Assembly: GCA_025526915.1 (NCBI GenBank)
Contig: JAHLKH010000225.1
Location: 1-37,355, forward strand
DNA length: 37,355 nucleotides
Origin: Entophlyctis helioformis
Lineage: Eukaryota; Chytridiomycota; Chytridiomycetes; Chytridiales; Chytriomycetaceae
Direction: 5' to 3'
Shown here in pieces: positions 21,022-32,318 of this stretch. The notes under the pieces were generated by a model. That model worked only from the letters and a program-made list of their open reading frames with translations. It was not told the DNA's origin and did not search any database. Each line of letters starts with the position of its first letter. Position 1 is the stretch's first letter. The position numbers were made by a program, and so were the translations under genes.

Positions 21022-22327
21022 TCACTTGCTTGATGCTTGCAGTTCTGGATGGTCGCTTGCAGTCGCTCGATGGTGGTCTTGGTGTCATCTGTGGTTCGCC
21101 TCCCGCGAGCAGAGCCTGTGCCCGGTCCAGTGTGAGGCTGCCAGCAGAATATCGGCGATTTGGCTGTTCTAGCGCGACAGAGTGTGTCAGCCCAACCACG
21201 TATCCGCGATCCACCAAGTACTGCACCATCTCGACATTGCCATGGTTCAATGAAGGCCAAATGGCTCTGCTTGATTCACGCCGCCTTTCGAGTGCATGTA
21301 CTTGACAACGTCCATGCGTCCATGGTAGATGGCGTAATCCAGAGTGTCGGACGTGAGCTCCTGCTCGCTCGTGGAGCCATTGCACACAGATGCCGTCCGC
21401 CCCTTCCATCGCATGTACGTGCATCCTTCGTGCGGTTGGCATGCAGCCACTTGACGACATGCAGATGACCATTGGAAGCCGCCTGATCCATCGCCGACGT
21501 CGTGCATGTCACACCGAGATCAAACAGGTACTGCATAACATCGAGATGTCCATATTGCGCAGCTGTATCAACGGCACGGTGCCAGTACGAGCTTGTCCGA
21601 TCGCGTTTGGCCATCCAGTGCTGGAGCGTCGTGTACTTGTCGTCGAGATGCTTGAGCAGATCGAGGCATCCAAAGCGGAACGCCATGCGAGCGAGTGCCA
21701 TCTGTTTCGAAAAGTTGACCAGGTCGAACCAGCCGTGCCGCATGGGAATGAGAAGCAGGCGGCTGCTGTCAAAATATGTGTTATCGATCGATAGGTTGAA
21801 GTTGTTGATACGTGCGTCTGAGCTTGCGTAGGAGATCTCGGTTAACCAAGGGAAGCGCTTGCAGAGACGGTTGTACATCGAGCGAGAGTGTGCGTGGAGC
21901 AGCCCGTTGTCGGCCGACAGCTCAACGTTGGCAGCAGAGCCAGATCGCCCTGCCAGTCCATCTTGAACGCATCGATCCACAGCGCTCGCTTGGTCGCTTG
22001 GTCGAGTGTGCCCGTGTCGCCGAGCAGGCCGCACAGGAAGCGAGTGAGCGGGCCGGCGTGCTTGAGGATCATGGCGTGGATCTCGGCGGGCTTGCCGTCC
22101 CAGTGGCTGCGTCCGTACGCAAGGTCGCCGGTGGCTGGCGGCACCACATAGCGAGGCACACCCTGTCGTTTGCTGCTGCTGCTGCTGGCTCGACGGCTTG
22201 GCTGCCGCTCGCTCCAACGACCTGCTCGACACAGGCGGCTGCTCTGCTGTGCTCTGCAGCTGGCTCTGCAGACGGCGCACTTGCTCGTCGCTGGCTGCTG
22301 CTGCAGCTGCCTGTCTGTCGCGTGCAT
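21022..22327 (-). CDS. Ankyrin-repeat protein, unit 2 copy with apparent frameshifts
   Basis: The middle (about 21500-21930) is nearly identical to unit 1. The 3' part (21040-21480) and the N-terminal part (21930-22330) carry many indels and substitutions. One repeat reads AMDQAASNGHLHVVKWLH where unit 1 has AMDGAAGHGHLHVVKWLH, a cluster of real substitutions inside a repeat. The reading frame is broken several times. The ATG near 22327 is not in the frame of the body. It could be a decayed paralogue, a gene-conversion product or poorly corrected sequence. Confidence 0.6.
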
Positions 22328-22443
22328 CGTCACAGCGCTTGCTCGCTTTGTGGCTGTGAGGACAAGATCCACTCGACTCGATCGGCTCCATCTGCAGCAC
22401 TCTTGGCTTTGCTGGTCTGCTCGCTCGCTTGCTGTGCAGCGGC

Positions 22444-22913
22444 ATGGGCAGCAAGTGTCCAGCCCAGCCACGCCTCAAGGCATACGGCCTGGCTGTCACG
22501 CTCAAGTCTGCCAGCAAGTGCGACACGGCCGCCATCTACACTGCGTTCCAGATGCAGAAGACAGCCAACATCATACGAGACCCGGTCTTTGACCCGCGAC
22601 GCTCGGAAGGTGCACGGTTCCTGATGCTTGGACGTGTGGGCGGCATCTACACGGCTCGCCATGCCATCAACGCCAACTTGCTCGACCCAGCCCACCCGTT
22701 TGGCAACGGTTCATGCTGCATCGTGTGCGCAAGGATCTAGGAAGCACGAGGGAGATTGCGCACTTTGCACTCGAGTGCACAGAGGAGCAGAGTGTGGCTA
22801 TTCGCACAGCGCATGGGCAGCGCGGCTTGGACGCACGGTTCGCAGCAGCACACGCCATGGCTGGTGGAGCGTGCTATGCAAGCATTTTGCCAATCGCAAG
22901 CCTGTCCCTATAA
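22444..22913 (+). mobile_element. Possible non-LTR retrotransposon C-terminal fossil (unit 2)
   Basis: Same sequence as the unit 1 fossil, with the same frame break between the SCCIVC and IAHFALEC halves. Its presence in both units means it predates the array. Confidence 0.36.
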
Positions 22914-24523
22914 ATCGTCTTACCCACTGCGCACCATCCTGCTGGAACAGCAGCTCCAACTATCAGCAGGGCATCATTAGGCACACCAACGGTGCTGCTC
23001 TCGGCGCAAGTTCGTCTTGGCACTTCTGCCCTTCGAGCGCCAACCAGTAATCAACAATCTCAGTGCCGCCCACTGTCTCATTGTCGCACATGTGTGTTGT
23101 CGCATCGCGGCGAGTCGAGTGTGTTGTGATCGTACCAGACAAGGTTGGCCATTGGGGCCAGCAGCAGCCTTGGCAGTCAGGCACTATGCCGCTGCTACTC
23201 TAGAAATGCTGCTGTGCTGCTCTTGGCCTGCATCAGTTGCACTCATGGCATGAAGCGATCTGCAGATTGTGTGTGGGGCTGTACGAGGTTGAGTTGGCAT
23301 TTCAAAGCACGACGGCATCTGCCACGTGAAGCACGACATCTGCCAACGAGCGGAATCGGAGCAATAGGTTGCGCCGTTCATGCAGCCAAGCACAAACGGT
23401 GACGGTGCGAAGGAGCACCGCCAAGACGGTGGCTTGGAGGGATCTCCCACGTCTGGACGCCCGCCATTCTTGCCGGTTCAGCCCAAAGCGTCTTGCATCT
23501 TGCGCTGTGCTTGCCATGCTCTTTGGCTCGTTGGACTGGAAGACGGCATAGCAGAGCGGCGAGCCAAAGAGCACAGCGAGCACAAAAGGCTCGCCTGATC
23601 ACCGAGTTTGAGTCGACGGCGTCAACGTCAGCAGCAGCCGCGGCAGTGTGTGACGAATACCGTGCCACACGGCGCCAGTCTTTGCAAACCAGCCCCTTCT
23701 CCAGGCCTACCGCCACCAAGCGTCGCAGGGGTACCTGTCAGCAGCAGCACAGCACAGCAGCACACGAGCACAGAGCAGCGACCGCTGTGGACGACCGCCG
23801 TCCAAGTCGAATCACGCAAGCGTGCCAACGTGAGTCTGTCTTTTGTTTGCAGACACAGACGCCTAGGCCAGCGACAGCGGCAGGGATACCCAGATGCCTG
23901 TACCCGCAAACGGAAGGCGGAAAGAATCGCCGCAGTCAGCGCCAGCCCCCAGCCCGCCAGCAACAGCAGCGCACATGCAACATGCATAAGCGCCGAGTGT
24001 GCCGAGTTGTGCTTGCGTGTGCTTGTTTCGTGTTGCGTGTGTGTGCGTGTGTTGCGTGTGCACTCCTCGCCGCTCGCTTGTTCTCCTGCTCCCTCTGGCC
24101 CGCCCGACCCAGCCCATCCCAATCTGGCCAATCCGTCACAAGCGCCTGCGTCGGCCCTTCTTGCGCACGCGAGGCTCCAAATTCGCGGGATCTGCCGCCG
24201 CCACTCCCGCTCCCGCCCGCCCGCTCTCCTCCCGCCGCTCACTTGCTTGCCTACCCGCCTACCCGCCTGCCCGCCTTCCTGCCCGCCTTCCCTCTCCCGC
24301 GCGCTCTGCCACGGCGTCGTGTTTGCACGGCACCCGCGAGCCTGCCCATTCGAGTCCACCAGAGTCCTGTGCCGTCGTGTCCAGGCCAGCCACTCCAACC
24401 CAGTCCACCGACCCCAACCCACTTCAACCCAGGCACACCCTCAGTCTCACTCTCGCACGCCCGGCAATCCAGCTCCACTCACCAGCCATCCAAGCCCGGC
24501 TGCACAACAATCTCTCTGGACCC
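22914..24523. other. Low-complexity intergenic region upstream of the velvet gene (unit 2)
   Basis: Counterpart of 10058-11694. The first 770 bases match unit 1 closely. From about 23690 many one- to several-base indels appear in the CAGCA and GTGT microsatellites and in the CCCGC-rich tract. No gene is supported. Confidence 0.45.
23517..23573. repeat. 14-bp perfect inverted repeat (hairpin), unit 2
   Basis: Arms 23517-23530 and 23560-23573, both identical to the unit 1 hairpin, with the same 29-base loop. Confidence 0.7.
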
Positions 24524-25566
24524 ATGGCTCACCAGCGCAGCTCGCCTGTGCCGCCTCGACCCTCCAGCCCAGACCCTGCAGGCCACGACCAGCCGCAGAC
24601 CCACTCCCCCGTGCGAGATCTGGCGCGCTGCCCGCCACAGACGCCCGTGGTGACGCCCGTGTGGTGACGCTGCGTCTGCGACTGCATCTGCATCTGCGCC
24701 TTCCGCAAGCCAACGAGCCAGCGACAATGGCAACTGGCCGCCGCAGTCGCCGCAGCCACGCCGCCTGTCAAGTGCAACCTCGCCGTCGCAGTCACCGTCG
24801 CAGTCACCGTCACAGTCACTGGCAACACCGCCCGCCGCCAGCCACTCCCACACCAACACCGACTCGCACACCGACTCGCACACGCACACCTCCACCAGGC
24901 GTCATCGTGGCCACCACACCCAGCACGGCCAGCCCACGCATCCCAACACCCCCAATACAAACTGGTGATCCGGCAGCAGCCGCTGCATGGACGCACCTGC
25001 GGCTTTGCCAACGTCAAGGACCGCCGTATGATGTGAGTTGCGCAATATTCCAGCCACTCTCTGAATTACTGTGCCTTTTCCCCCCTCCACCACCTTGAAC
25101 GTTGCTTGTGGCCCCTTGCCATTGCTATTTTCTCGTCAGCACTGGCTCTGAGGCAGTGTCACAGCGATCATGGCAGTGCTGGCGATGAGCACTGACAAAC
25201 TTGCGTGGAATCCGGTGGCTCTGTACCACGCTGCCAAACCTTTCCGCCTGCCGACTGCCCGCGGTGACGGTGGCTTGAATGACCCGCGTCGCCTGCGTGG
25301 CCGTGGCTGTGGCCGTCGGTGTACCGAATAGCAACCCGCCGCTGATCCTGCAACTGCTGCGAGACACGGGTCCTGACGCAAGGCCGGATGAGAGTCGGGC
25401 TGGGGATGGCGTCAGTCTTGCAGACGTGGAGCCAGAGTAAGTGCGTCTGTCTGCAGAATGGAACGTCACGCCATGCCAGGCCAGGCAGAGCTGTGTGACT
25501 CACGCCATGAGTAGTGGGTTGCTGTGCCACATCTCGCTGGTGCAGCAGGCAGCAGGTGCAGACGAT

Positions 25567-25624
<58 letters not shown>

Positions 25625-26861
25625 TAGACGGGCACGAGCGCCATGGCCGCGAGCCCCCCGACGACCGCAGCGTGGCCATCAACACGCGCTCAAAGATTGT
25701 GCTCAAGACCCGCAATCTGGCGCCATATCCCACGTCGTCTGCGTCCATCTCTGCCTCACCGTCGCTGCCTTCAAACGATTTGCACATTGCACATACACCG
25801 ACGCTGTCTACGTCGCTCGCTTCTCATCACCCTGCACCCCATCCGCCTCTTGACCAGCAGCATCAGCCTCAGCAACATCACCAGCCTCAGCAATCGCCCT
25901 TACAGTCTCCCCATCCTGCCAACACAAGCGGCTCGTCCTCAAAGGGGGTCCCTGACGATGCATCCAATACCGAGCTTATTAGCCAGACCATCATTGGGAC
26001 TGTCATCAAGCCGCCTGACGCACTCGTTGATCTGGACGGCTCCCCGGGCCTGTTCTTTGTGTACCCAGGACATTTCGGTGCGTGTCCATGGCATGTACCG
26101 TCTCAAGTGCCAGCTGCTACGGCTGCCTACGTCGTAAGTGTCACTTTTCCCAGTTGCTAGCGATGTGACTGGCACAGTCTTGTTGGCCATTTGACACGGA
26201 GAGGCCTGATTGGGATTGTGGCGATGGCCCAGAGAGCAAGGGGTCTCCGACGTCTTGTGCGAGGTGGTGACTGAGCCGTTTCTCATGTACCCGCCCAAGA
26301 ACTATCCGGGCATGGCCGGTGAGTCCCCGTTGACTTGCTGGCTCGCTGGCTGGCTGGCTCAATCAATCTGTTCAATACTCATGATCTCAACTGTCATCTC
26401 CCCGCTTTCCGGACCGGATGCAACGTGTACCATGGCGCGTCATCCACGTGCCAAAACACTCATGGACGCGAATCCCTCAACCCGAACAGAGTCCACACGG
26501 CTGTCCAAGTGGTTTGCGCACCCAAGGCGCGTCCATCAGCTCGCGCCGCTTCTTCCCTGCCCACGACTCCCTCAACATTGATCTGCAGAATGCGTTCCGC
26601 CAATTGCCCAACCAGCACGGCCCGCATTCCATGGCCGTCGGCTCGTACAACGCATCGCACCGCCGCGCAAGTATCCATGGTTCAAGTACCGCGTCGGATA
26701 CGTCGCAGCCGACTTCCGCGTCGGCGCCATCTGCTGCGTCGGATGGTCGGCCTTCGCTGACACCCACCGAGACCCTGCCGTCGCCGCTGCCGCCACTACC
26801 GCCCTCGGCATCTCGACCCTTCCATGCACATCCCAACCCGCCATTACATCGCCATAGTTAA
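24524..26861 (+). CDS. Velvet-domain regulator, copy spanning units 2 and 3, frameshifted
   Basis: Exons correspond to those of the 11695 gene. Exon 1 (24524-25032) has three single-base deletions (near 24588, 24661 and 24889) that leave part of the disordered N-terminus out of frame but restore frame before YKLVIRQQP. Exon 3 has an in-frame six-base gain before the Gln run. An extra G near 26069 then shifts frame inside the core strand FFVYPDISV, and another insertion near 26522 lies in exon 5. As written, the core velvet domain cannot be completed. All lesions are one base in homopolymers. Confidence 0.75.
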
Positions 26862-26957
26862 TATGAGACCTGCACCACGCCACGGTTTGGTTGCAAGATA
26901 TACCATGCTTTATTCTATGTGCGACAGAGGGGTGACGGTGTGAGAGAGTGACGGGTG

Positions 26958-29900
26958 CTAGAGGTTGATACGCTCAATGCTGAAAAGGGTGGGCTGCGAC
27001 CGCAACTCGTAGACATACAGCTGCGAGTCGTACGTGACTGTATCGTGTGTTTCGCATCGTGCATCGTGTAAGAGGGGCAGTCAGTTGGGTGGGTTGCGTG
27101 GATGGGGCAAGGAGACAAGAGCCAGACAGGGAGGCGAGCTGCACTCACCCACGTGGAATTTGGAACCGTGTCAGTGACGGGTCGATGCACGATACGTGCC
27201 GCGACACGCTCATGCCAGGATAGGCGAAAGGTGTGAGCCCTGCATAGGGAACCACGACTCGAGTTTCTGTAGCGTGGAATCCCGCCGCCAGCGCACGTAG
27301 TGTCAGCATGCCTGCCAAAGCGAGCGACACACACACGTGGTCAGTGGAGACGCACCAACGTGTAGTTGTGTGTGCCGGCCGGTGTCGTGGTCCGCAACAC
27401 GCGTATGGCGGTTAGCCTGCCACGCTGGCTGGCCACCACGGCCAGCGAGAGTTCTGGGATCCATTCAGTCATGCAGAGGCCTGGCGGCATGCAGTCGTCA
27501 GTAGTATGCCCACGTGTCCCTCCCACCTCCACACGACGTGGTGAAGCGAGATGAGACAACAGGACGGCGAGCCATGGCGCGTGAGACAACATACGTTCGA
27601 GACCGCGGTAGGCCCGGTTGGTGTCCCACCCGCACAGGATCTTGGGCACGTGGCACTCGACGGCGAGAGTGGAGCCGTTCAGGAGGTATACGTCTTCGAC
27701 GGTCGTGTGCAGGGATAATGTACGGCGGCAGCGGATCGACGGCCGGTGTCATGGACGTGGCCAGCTCGGTCGTCCCGTATTTACGCCGCTTGTGGGGCAC
27801 TGGAGGGGTTGCCCAGCGGGCTGTCCGTTTCGAGATGCTGCTGTTGCTGCTGTTGCTGCGGCAGATGCGGTGATTGCGGCGATGCAGACTCGGGCACGGA
27901 CTCAGGCGCTGTCTCGTACGACGACGATGATCCTGATGTTGCAGGTGTGGCTCGCGTCGGCCGTAGAGGCACTTGCTGCTGCTGCTGATTGAAACACTGT
28001 GGCATGTGGTGCATCTGATCCAGATCTCACTTGTACTGCGGCTGATGCACCGCCGTCGGTGTGGTCGTCCTCGTGCAAGGCGTCGCCGATCTCCATCGCA
28101 GACGCCAAAAGAACGTCCATCCATTGCGCATACAGCCGCTCCTGCCGATCCACGTCAAAGTCAACATCGTCATCGTCGTCATCGTTGTCATCGTCATCGT
28201 CATCGTTTGTGATCGTCGTCGGTCGTCGTCGTCGTCGTCATTGCTGCTGCCGCCGCTAATGCTGTCGTGATAGCCGCCAAACCCGTCAGAGTCCATATCA
28301 TCGTAAGAGCCATAATCGTCATCGTCGTCGTCCAGCCCCGAATTAAAGTCCGGGAGCCCATACTCGCTCTCCATCATCTCATCAAGCGGCTGCTGTTGCG
28401 CCACCGCCGTAGCATATCCTGCCGCGTTCATCAGGACTTGAGGAGAAATACCTAACGACCTTCCCAAGACACCTTCCAGGTACTGCGCAAACGCTGCACC
28501 TTGGTTGACCTCGTCCGCCTGACCCCTTGCAGTGACAGGCGATTGCGATTGCGACTGGGATTGCGAGCTTGCCTGTTCACGCGACGGAAGGAGCCGTGAC
28601 CGTTCCCGCAGGCTGGCATCGCTGGCATCCGACTCAGAGTCGTCCGAGTCCAGCACCGCAGAATCGCTGCCCGTATCGTCGTCGCCACTCGTCTGACCAA
28701 CGCCAGTGTTGCCCAGTCCCGCTTCCATATCTGCATCCGCAGTTGCTGCTGCTGCTGCCGCTGCTTCCGCGTTTGCTCCGTCAACGACATCCTGCCATTC
28801 GCGGCGTGGGGCCGCTGCGCCAATCGCCTGCCCAGCAGCCCTCAACTCGCGTCTGGCCTGCTGTCGGTCTCAGCCACGCGCGTCCCTGCGCTTCCGCATC
28901 ACTGGCTGCCGCAGCTCTCCAGGTGTAGCGCCGACCAGGCCTCTGATAAAGTCGGTTGAGGAACGGGAGTGCTTCCTGGAACGACGGATGACCACCCGCG
29001 GCTGCGGACGTGCGGTCACGGTCAAACGGGTTGAACGATATGCGTGCCGGATGTGTCCATATCTCGTGTGCATGGTGAAGGCGTCGGATATCTGCTGTGC
29101 GGATTGCTTTGCATGACCAGTTCCTGCGCGCCAGTGCGTGAGTGGACGGAGAAGCGGATGAGTGGGAGAGGATACACGCAGCATACCAGTCTGAGCCGAT
29201 CTTGCTGTGGAGAACGGTCTCGCCGGTACGCACGGACCATACTCTGCACGTGTTGTCTGTGCCAAGGAGATGCGTTAGGTCGCGTCGTGTGTGGGCTGGG
29301 CTGGGCAGGTGACGCAGGAATGAACGCACCGATCGAGCAGGAGATCAGATGGTGCCCGTCAGGAGTAAAGTCGATGTACGGGATATTGTTGGTATGACCG
29401 ACCAAGTCGCGTTGGTCAACACCACCTAGCGGGTGTCCTGTAGCCTCTCTTGGTTGTTGATCCAGGCCACGATCGTCGTTGTCGTTGTTGTCGTTGTTGC
29501 CGTCGTTGATGTTGGCATCGCCGGCCACTGTTGCCGCATCGCCTGCAAACCCATCCGGCATGGCGTCCGACTGCAGGTCCATGACAGTCACGCTCTGCAC
29601 CAAAGAGTGGTGACGGTCACCGGTAGATGAAAGTGACGAGCTGGACGACTCGACAGCAGCCAGATGATACACGCGCACGATATGCGCGTTGGACGAAACG
29701 GCCAGCAGCCGGCCCGGCCCATGCAGCGCACATCCCCAAGCCGAGTCCTGGGTCCTATGGCATCACCGTCAGTCAGACCAAGTCCGGCCGCAACGACTGC
29801 CCACGCGCAGAGAGCGAGGCTCACAGCAGACAGATCGGTGGCCGCGAGAGGTGGGCCGTGTAAAACAGCCGGACGTTGCCGTTGTCGTCGACAGACACCA

Positions 29901-30389
29901 GCATCTCTTCCGTGCCAAGCTGGCCAACACGGATGGCGTTGATGGCTGCTCCCTGCCGCCGCGTCCAGTCAGCGGCCAAGTCGTTCATGGTCAAGCCAGA
30001 TCCGGCGTCGGTCAGCTACTGATGGAGCTATGGGTGGAAAGAGAGAGACACACCGTGCGGGTTTGCAGGACGGTGAGCGGCGGGTCGCTGTACGCTGGCG
30101 ACGGGCCGCCAGCCACTTCGAACACATGGATGGAGTCGTCAAGGGCCAGGAACGCTTTGGACGGGTCCTGCCCACTCACAGCGAGCAGGTTCATGCGCTG
30201 GCCGTGGTGTCAGTGACTGAACGGGTGTGTGTGCGTGCGATGGTGGATCGGCGCATGCCACGGAGAGCGTACCCACGGCCGAGCGTTGTTCAAGCCGGGC
30301 AGCGGCCAGGCCTCGGTCACGGCGGCGACCCGCAACGGTCGCACGTCGTTGTCGCTGTCGCTGATGCTGTTGCTGCCTGCGTCGTGCAT
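26958..30389 (-). CDS. CRT10-like WD40-repeat protein, unit 3 copy with apparent frameshifts
   Basis: Exons 1-5 (30389 down to about 29190) match unit 1 and read in frame. Exon 6 and exon 7 carry one-base indels near 27160, 27214, 27713, 27812, 27949, 28206, 28223, 28866, 28915 and 28940, several of them in the Asp-rich microsatellite. The last exon and the AATAAA are intact. The same caution on sequence accuracy applies as for unit 2. Confidence 0.65.
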
Positions 30390-30992
30390 TCGCAGATGCG
30401 TGGCAAACAGCGCAACCGTTGAGAGTCGGGCTCTGATTCGCAGGCTTGAGAATTGGGCTCTGATTGGCCTGCGCGGTGGTGTTGCAGTGCGGTGTGACTC
30501 TCAGCAGCAACACCACTGGCAAGATTGCCCTCTGCAGGCTGTCAGGCACGGCACTCGCATCGTTGCATGCGTCTGAGAGTCGCACAGACTGCCGCGATGG
30601 TCGGGTTGGCCAAGTGCTTTCCACGAGATCCAAAGCTCGATCCACGAATCGCAAGTGACGAGCACGAGATGCCATGTGGACACACAAAGAGAGAGCCGCT
30701 CTGTGGAAGCGAATGTGACTGTGACTCACTGTGCATGCTGTCGATGGCTGACGGGCGGTAGACGGGCAACGGGCGGACAAGGGGCGGACGACGATCTCTC
30801 GGAATACCGGCCATTGGCTCGCACAAGTTCCGGCGTTGGCCAAGTTCCGATGAGAGCCAAGCAGGCAAAATGCCGTGCTCTGCTGTTCCGATGCGGCTGA
30901 ACTGTGGGCCAGCGTGCTCGCAGACACCTGGCAGAGCATAAAACAGCGTCGGATCCTGCGAGCGCACCATCGTCACTCGGTCCAACATCCAC

Positions 30993-32090
30993 ATGCAGCC
31001 ATACGACTTTACTTGGATCTTTGTGCTCACGCTGCTCTTTGCGCTCTTTGACGCATACGGCATTGGTGCGTCCCATGCTTGGCATCGCGGCGGTCTGCAT
31101 CCAAGCATGCCTGCCTGCCTGCATCCCTGCTTGCCATTCCTTGAGCTCGCAGTCGCGTGTGCCAGTGGACTCTGCCTTGTGTGACTGACACGACCGCATC
31201 CCATGCTGCCCATCCCATGCTGCCCATCCGATGCTGCCCATCCACGCTGCCCATCCTGCAGGTGCCAACGATGTCGCCAACTCGTTTGCCACGTCGGTCG
31301 GCTCTCGCTCGCTCACGCTCTTCCAGGCCGTCATGATTGCTCTGGTCACCGAGGCAGCCGGCGCCATCCTCCTTGGTGCGTCGACAACCGACACCATCCG
31401 CTCCAACATCATCCGCGTCGCGCTGTTCAAGGACCGTCCGGAGCTGCTCATGGAGGGATTCATGTGCGCTCTGATCTCGTCGTCGACGTGGCTCATGTAC
31501 GCGACGTACATGGGATGGCCCGTGTCGTGCACGCACTCGATTGTCGGCGCACTCACGGGTGTCGGCATCTCGGCGTTTGGCTTTGGCGCGATCGACTGGA
31601 CGTTCAACGGCATGGGCAAGATCATTGTGTCGTGGTTCACGTCGCCCATCGTTGCCGGCGTGGTTGCGGCGGCCGTCTTCCTCAGCACCAAGACCATCAT
31701 CTTCCGATCCAAGAACCCGCTGCGAGCCGGCATGTACCTTGCGCCGTGGTACTTTGCATTCACGCTCTCGATCATGTTCTTCTATGTGGGACTCAAGAAC
31801 GGCAAGTGGAAGCCTGTGGACGTGGAGCTCAACTGGGTGCGCGGCTGGAGCCTCAAGTCGACACGGTGGAACGAGATTCTCATTCCGACGGCGTCCATCT
31901 TCTGCGGTGTGCTGCTGATTGGATACACGATGATCACGCCGTTCTTTATCCGTCTGCTTGAGAATGAGGAGGATCTGCGGTGGTACCACGCGACGTACAT
32001 CTGGTTCGTGCCGACGCAACCCAAGAACGAGAACCTTGCACGCAGCCTCGCACAGACGTTCACACCCGACGATCTGGCCAAGAGTGCCGG
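30993..32090 (+). pseudogene. PiT-family phosphate permease, unit 3 copy cut by a retrotransposon
   Basis: Exon 1 (30993-31065) and the first 829 bases of exon 2 (31262-32090) are in frame and clean, with the unit 2-type substitutions (for example Met at the position of Ile near 31733). After about 300 residues, just past DDLAKSAG in the hydrophilic loop, the sequence becomes a Ty3/gypsy LTR. The frame stays open through the LTR for about 63 more codons to a stop at 32278-32280. A transcript could therefore give the N-terminal half of the transporter with a retroelement-derived tail. The second transport signature is lost, so function is unlikely. The intron (31066-31261) has one extra CATGCTGCCCATCC-type repeat. 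Confidence 0.9.
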
Positions 32091-32265
32091 TGTAACTGTC
32101 CTCGTCGAGAGCGGCTGGCCGTCTGGTGGCAGAGGGGCAGTGAGTATACAGGCTTATGGCTTGGATACGACTACAACAACAGGGCCAAGCCAAGTCCGGG
32201 CGAGGCGCGTCCAGATCAACGCCAGCAGGTCACGTGACCACGCGACTGCGGCGGCATCCGTTACA
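32091..32265 (-). repeat. 3' LTR of the Ty3/gypsy element (175 bp)
   Basis: Boundaries: the left edge is where unit 3 stops matching unit 1 and begins TGTAAC; the right edge ends GTTACA directly before a CTCCCCCC run. The six-base inverted termini, the TG...CA ends and the adjacent polypurine tract agree. No second copy is in the window to confirm it. Confidence 0.82.
32228..32239. promoter_or_regulatory. Palindromic E-box in the gypsy LTR
   Basis: GGTCACGTGACC is a perfect 12-base palindrome around CACGTG, the site bound by bHLH factors such as fungal Cbf1/Pho4-type proteins. It lies 26 bases inside the LTR start, in the U3 part. A role in LTR transcription is inference. Confidence 0.45.
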
Positions 32266-32273
32266 CTCCCCCC
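32266..32273 (-). other. Polypurine tract of the Ty3/gypsy element
   Basis: GGGGGGAG on the minus strand, immediately upstream of the LTR. This is where plus-strand DNA synthesis is primed in LTR retrotransposons. Confidence 0.75.
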
Positions 32274-32318
32274 AGCGTAGACAGCCACTTATAAGAACGA
32301 AGAGTGGATGAACAGCGA

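Larger units (their letters stand above)
12882..25714. repeat. Tandem array unit 2 (12.83 kb)
   Basis: This is the second head-to-tail copy, 12833 bases long, with every gene of unit 1 in the same order. It shares several base substitutions with unit 3 against unit 1 (for example 14136-14139, 14635, 14706). It also carries clusters of single-base indels, chiefly at 18410-19320, 21050-21480, 22150-22340 and 23690-24670. Those clusters cover exons, introns and intergenic DNA equally, which suggests uneven sequence accuracy more than selection. Confidence 0.95.
25715..32090. repeat. Tandem array unit 3 (truncated)
   Basis: The third copy is collinear with 1-6368 of unit 1 and stops abruptly inside the phosphate permease exon. 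The next base begins an LTR-like TGTAAC. Indels cluster at 26060-26220, 26520, 27160-28000, 28200-28240 and 28860-28950. The part from about 29000 to 32090 is clean and almost identical to units 1 and 2. The array end seen here is set by the retrotransposon; whether the rest of unit 3 continues beyond the element lies outside the window. Confidence 0.93.

Noticed and set aside
1..32090. CRISPR array or bacterial operon
   Set aside because: The repeats are multi-kilobase gene blocks or microsatellites, and genes have spliceosomal introns. No short regularly spaced repeats with unique spacers exist.
32274..32318. TATAAG near 32290 as a promoter for a plus-strand gene
   Set aside because: It lies between the gypsy pol stop and its polypurine tract, and no plus-strand gene starts nearby except the copia element, which has its own LTR.
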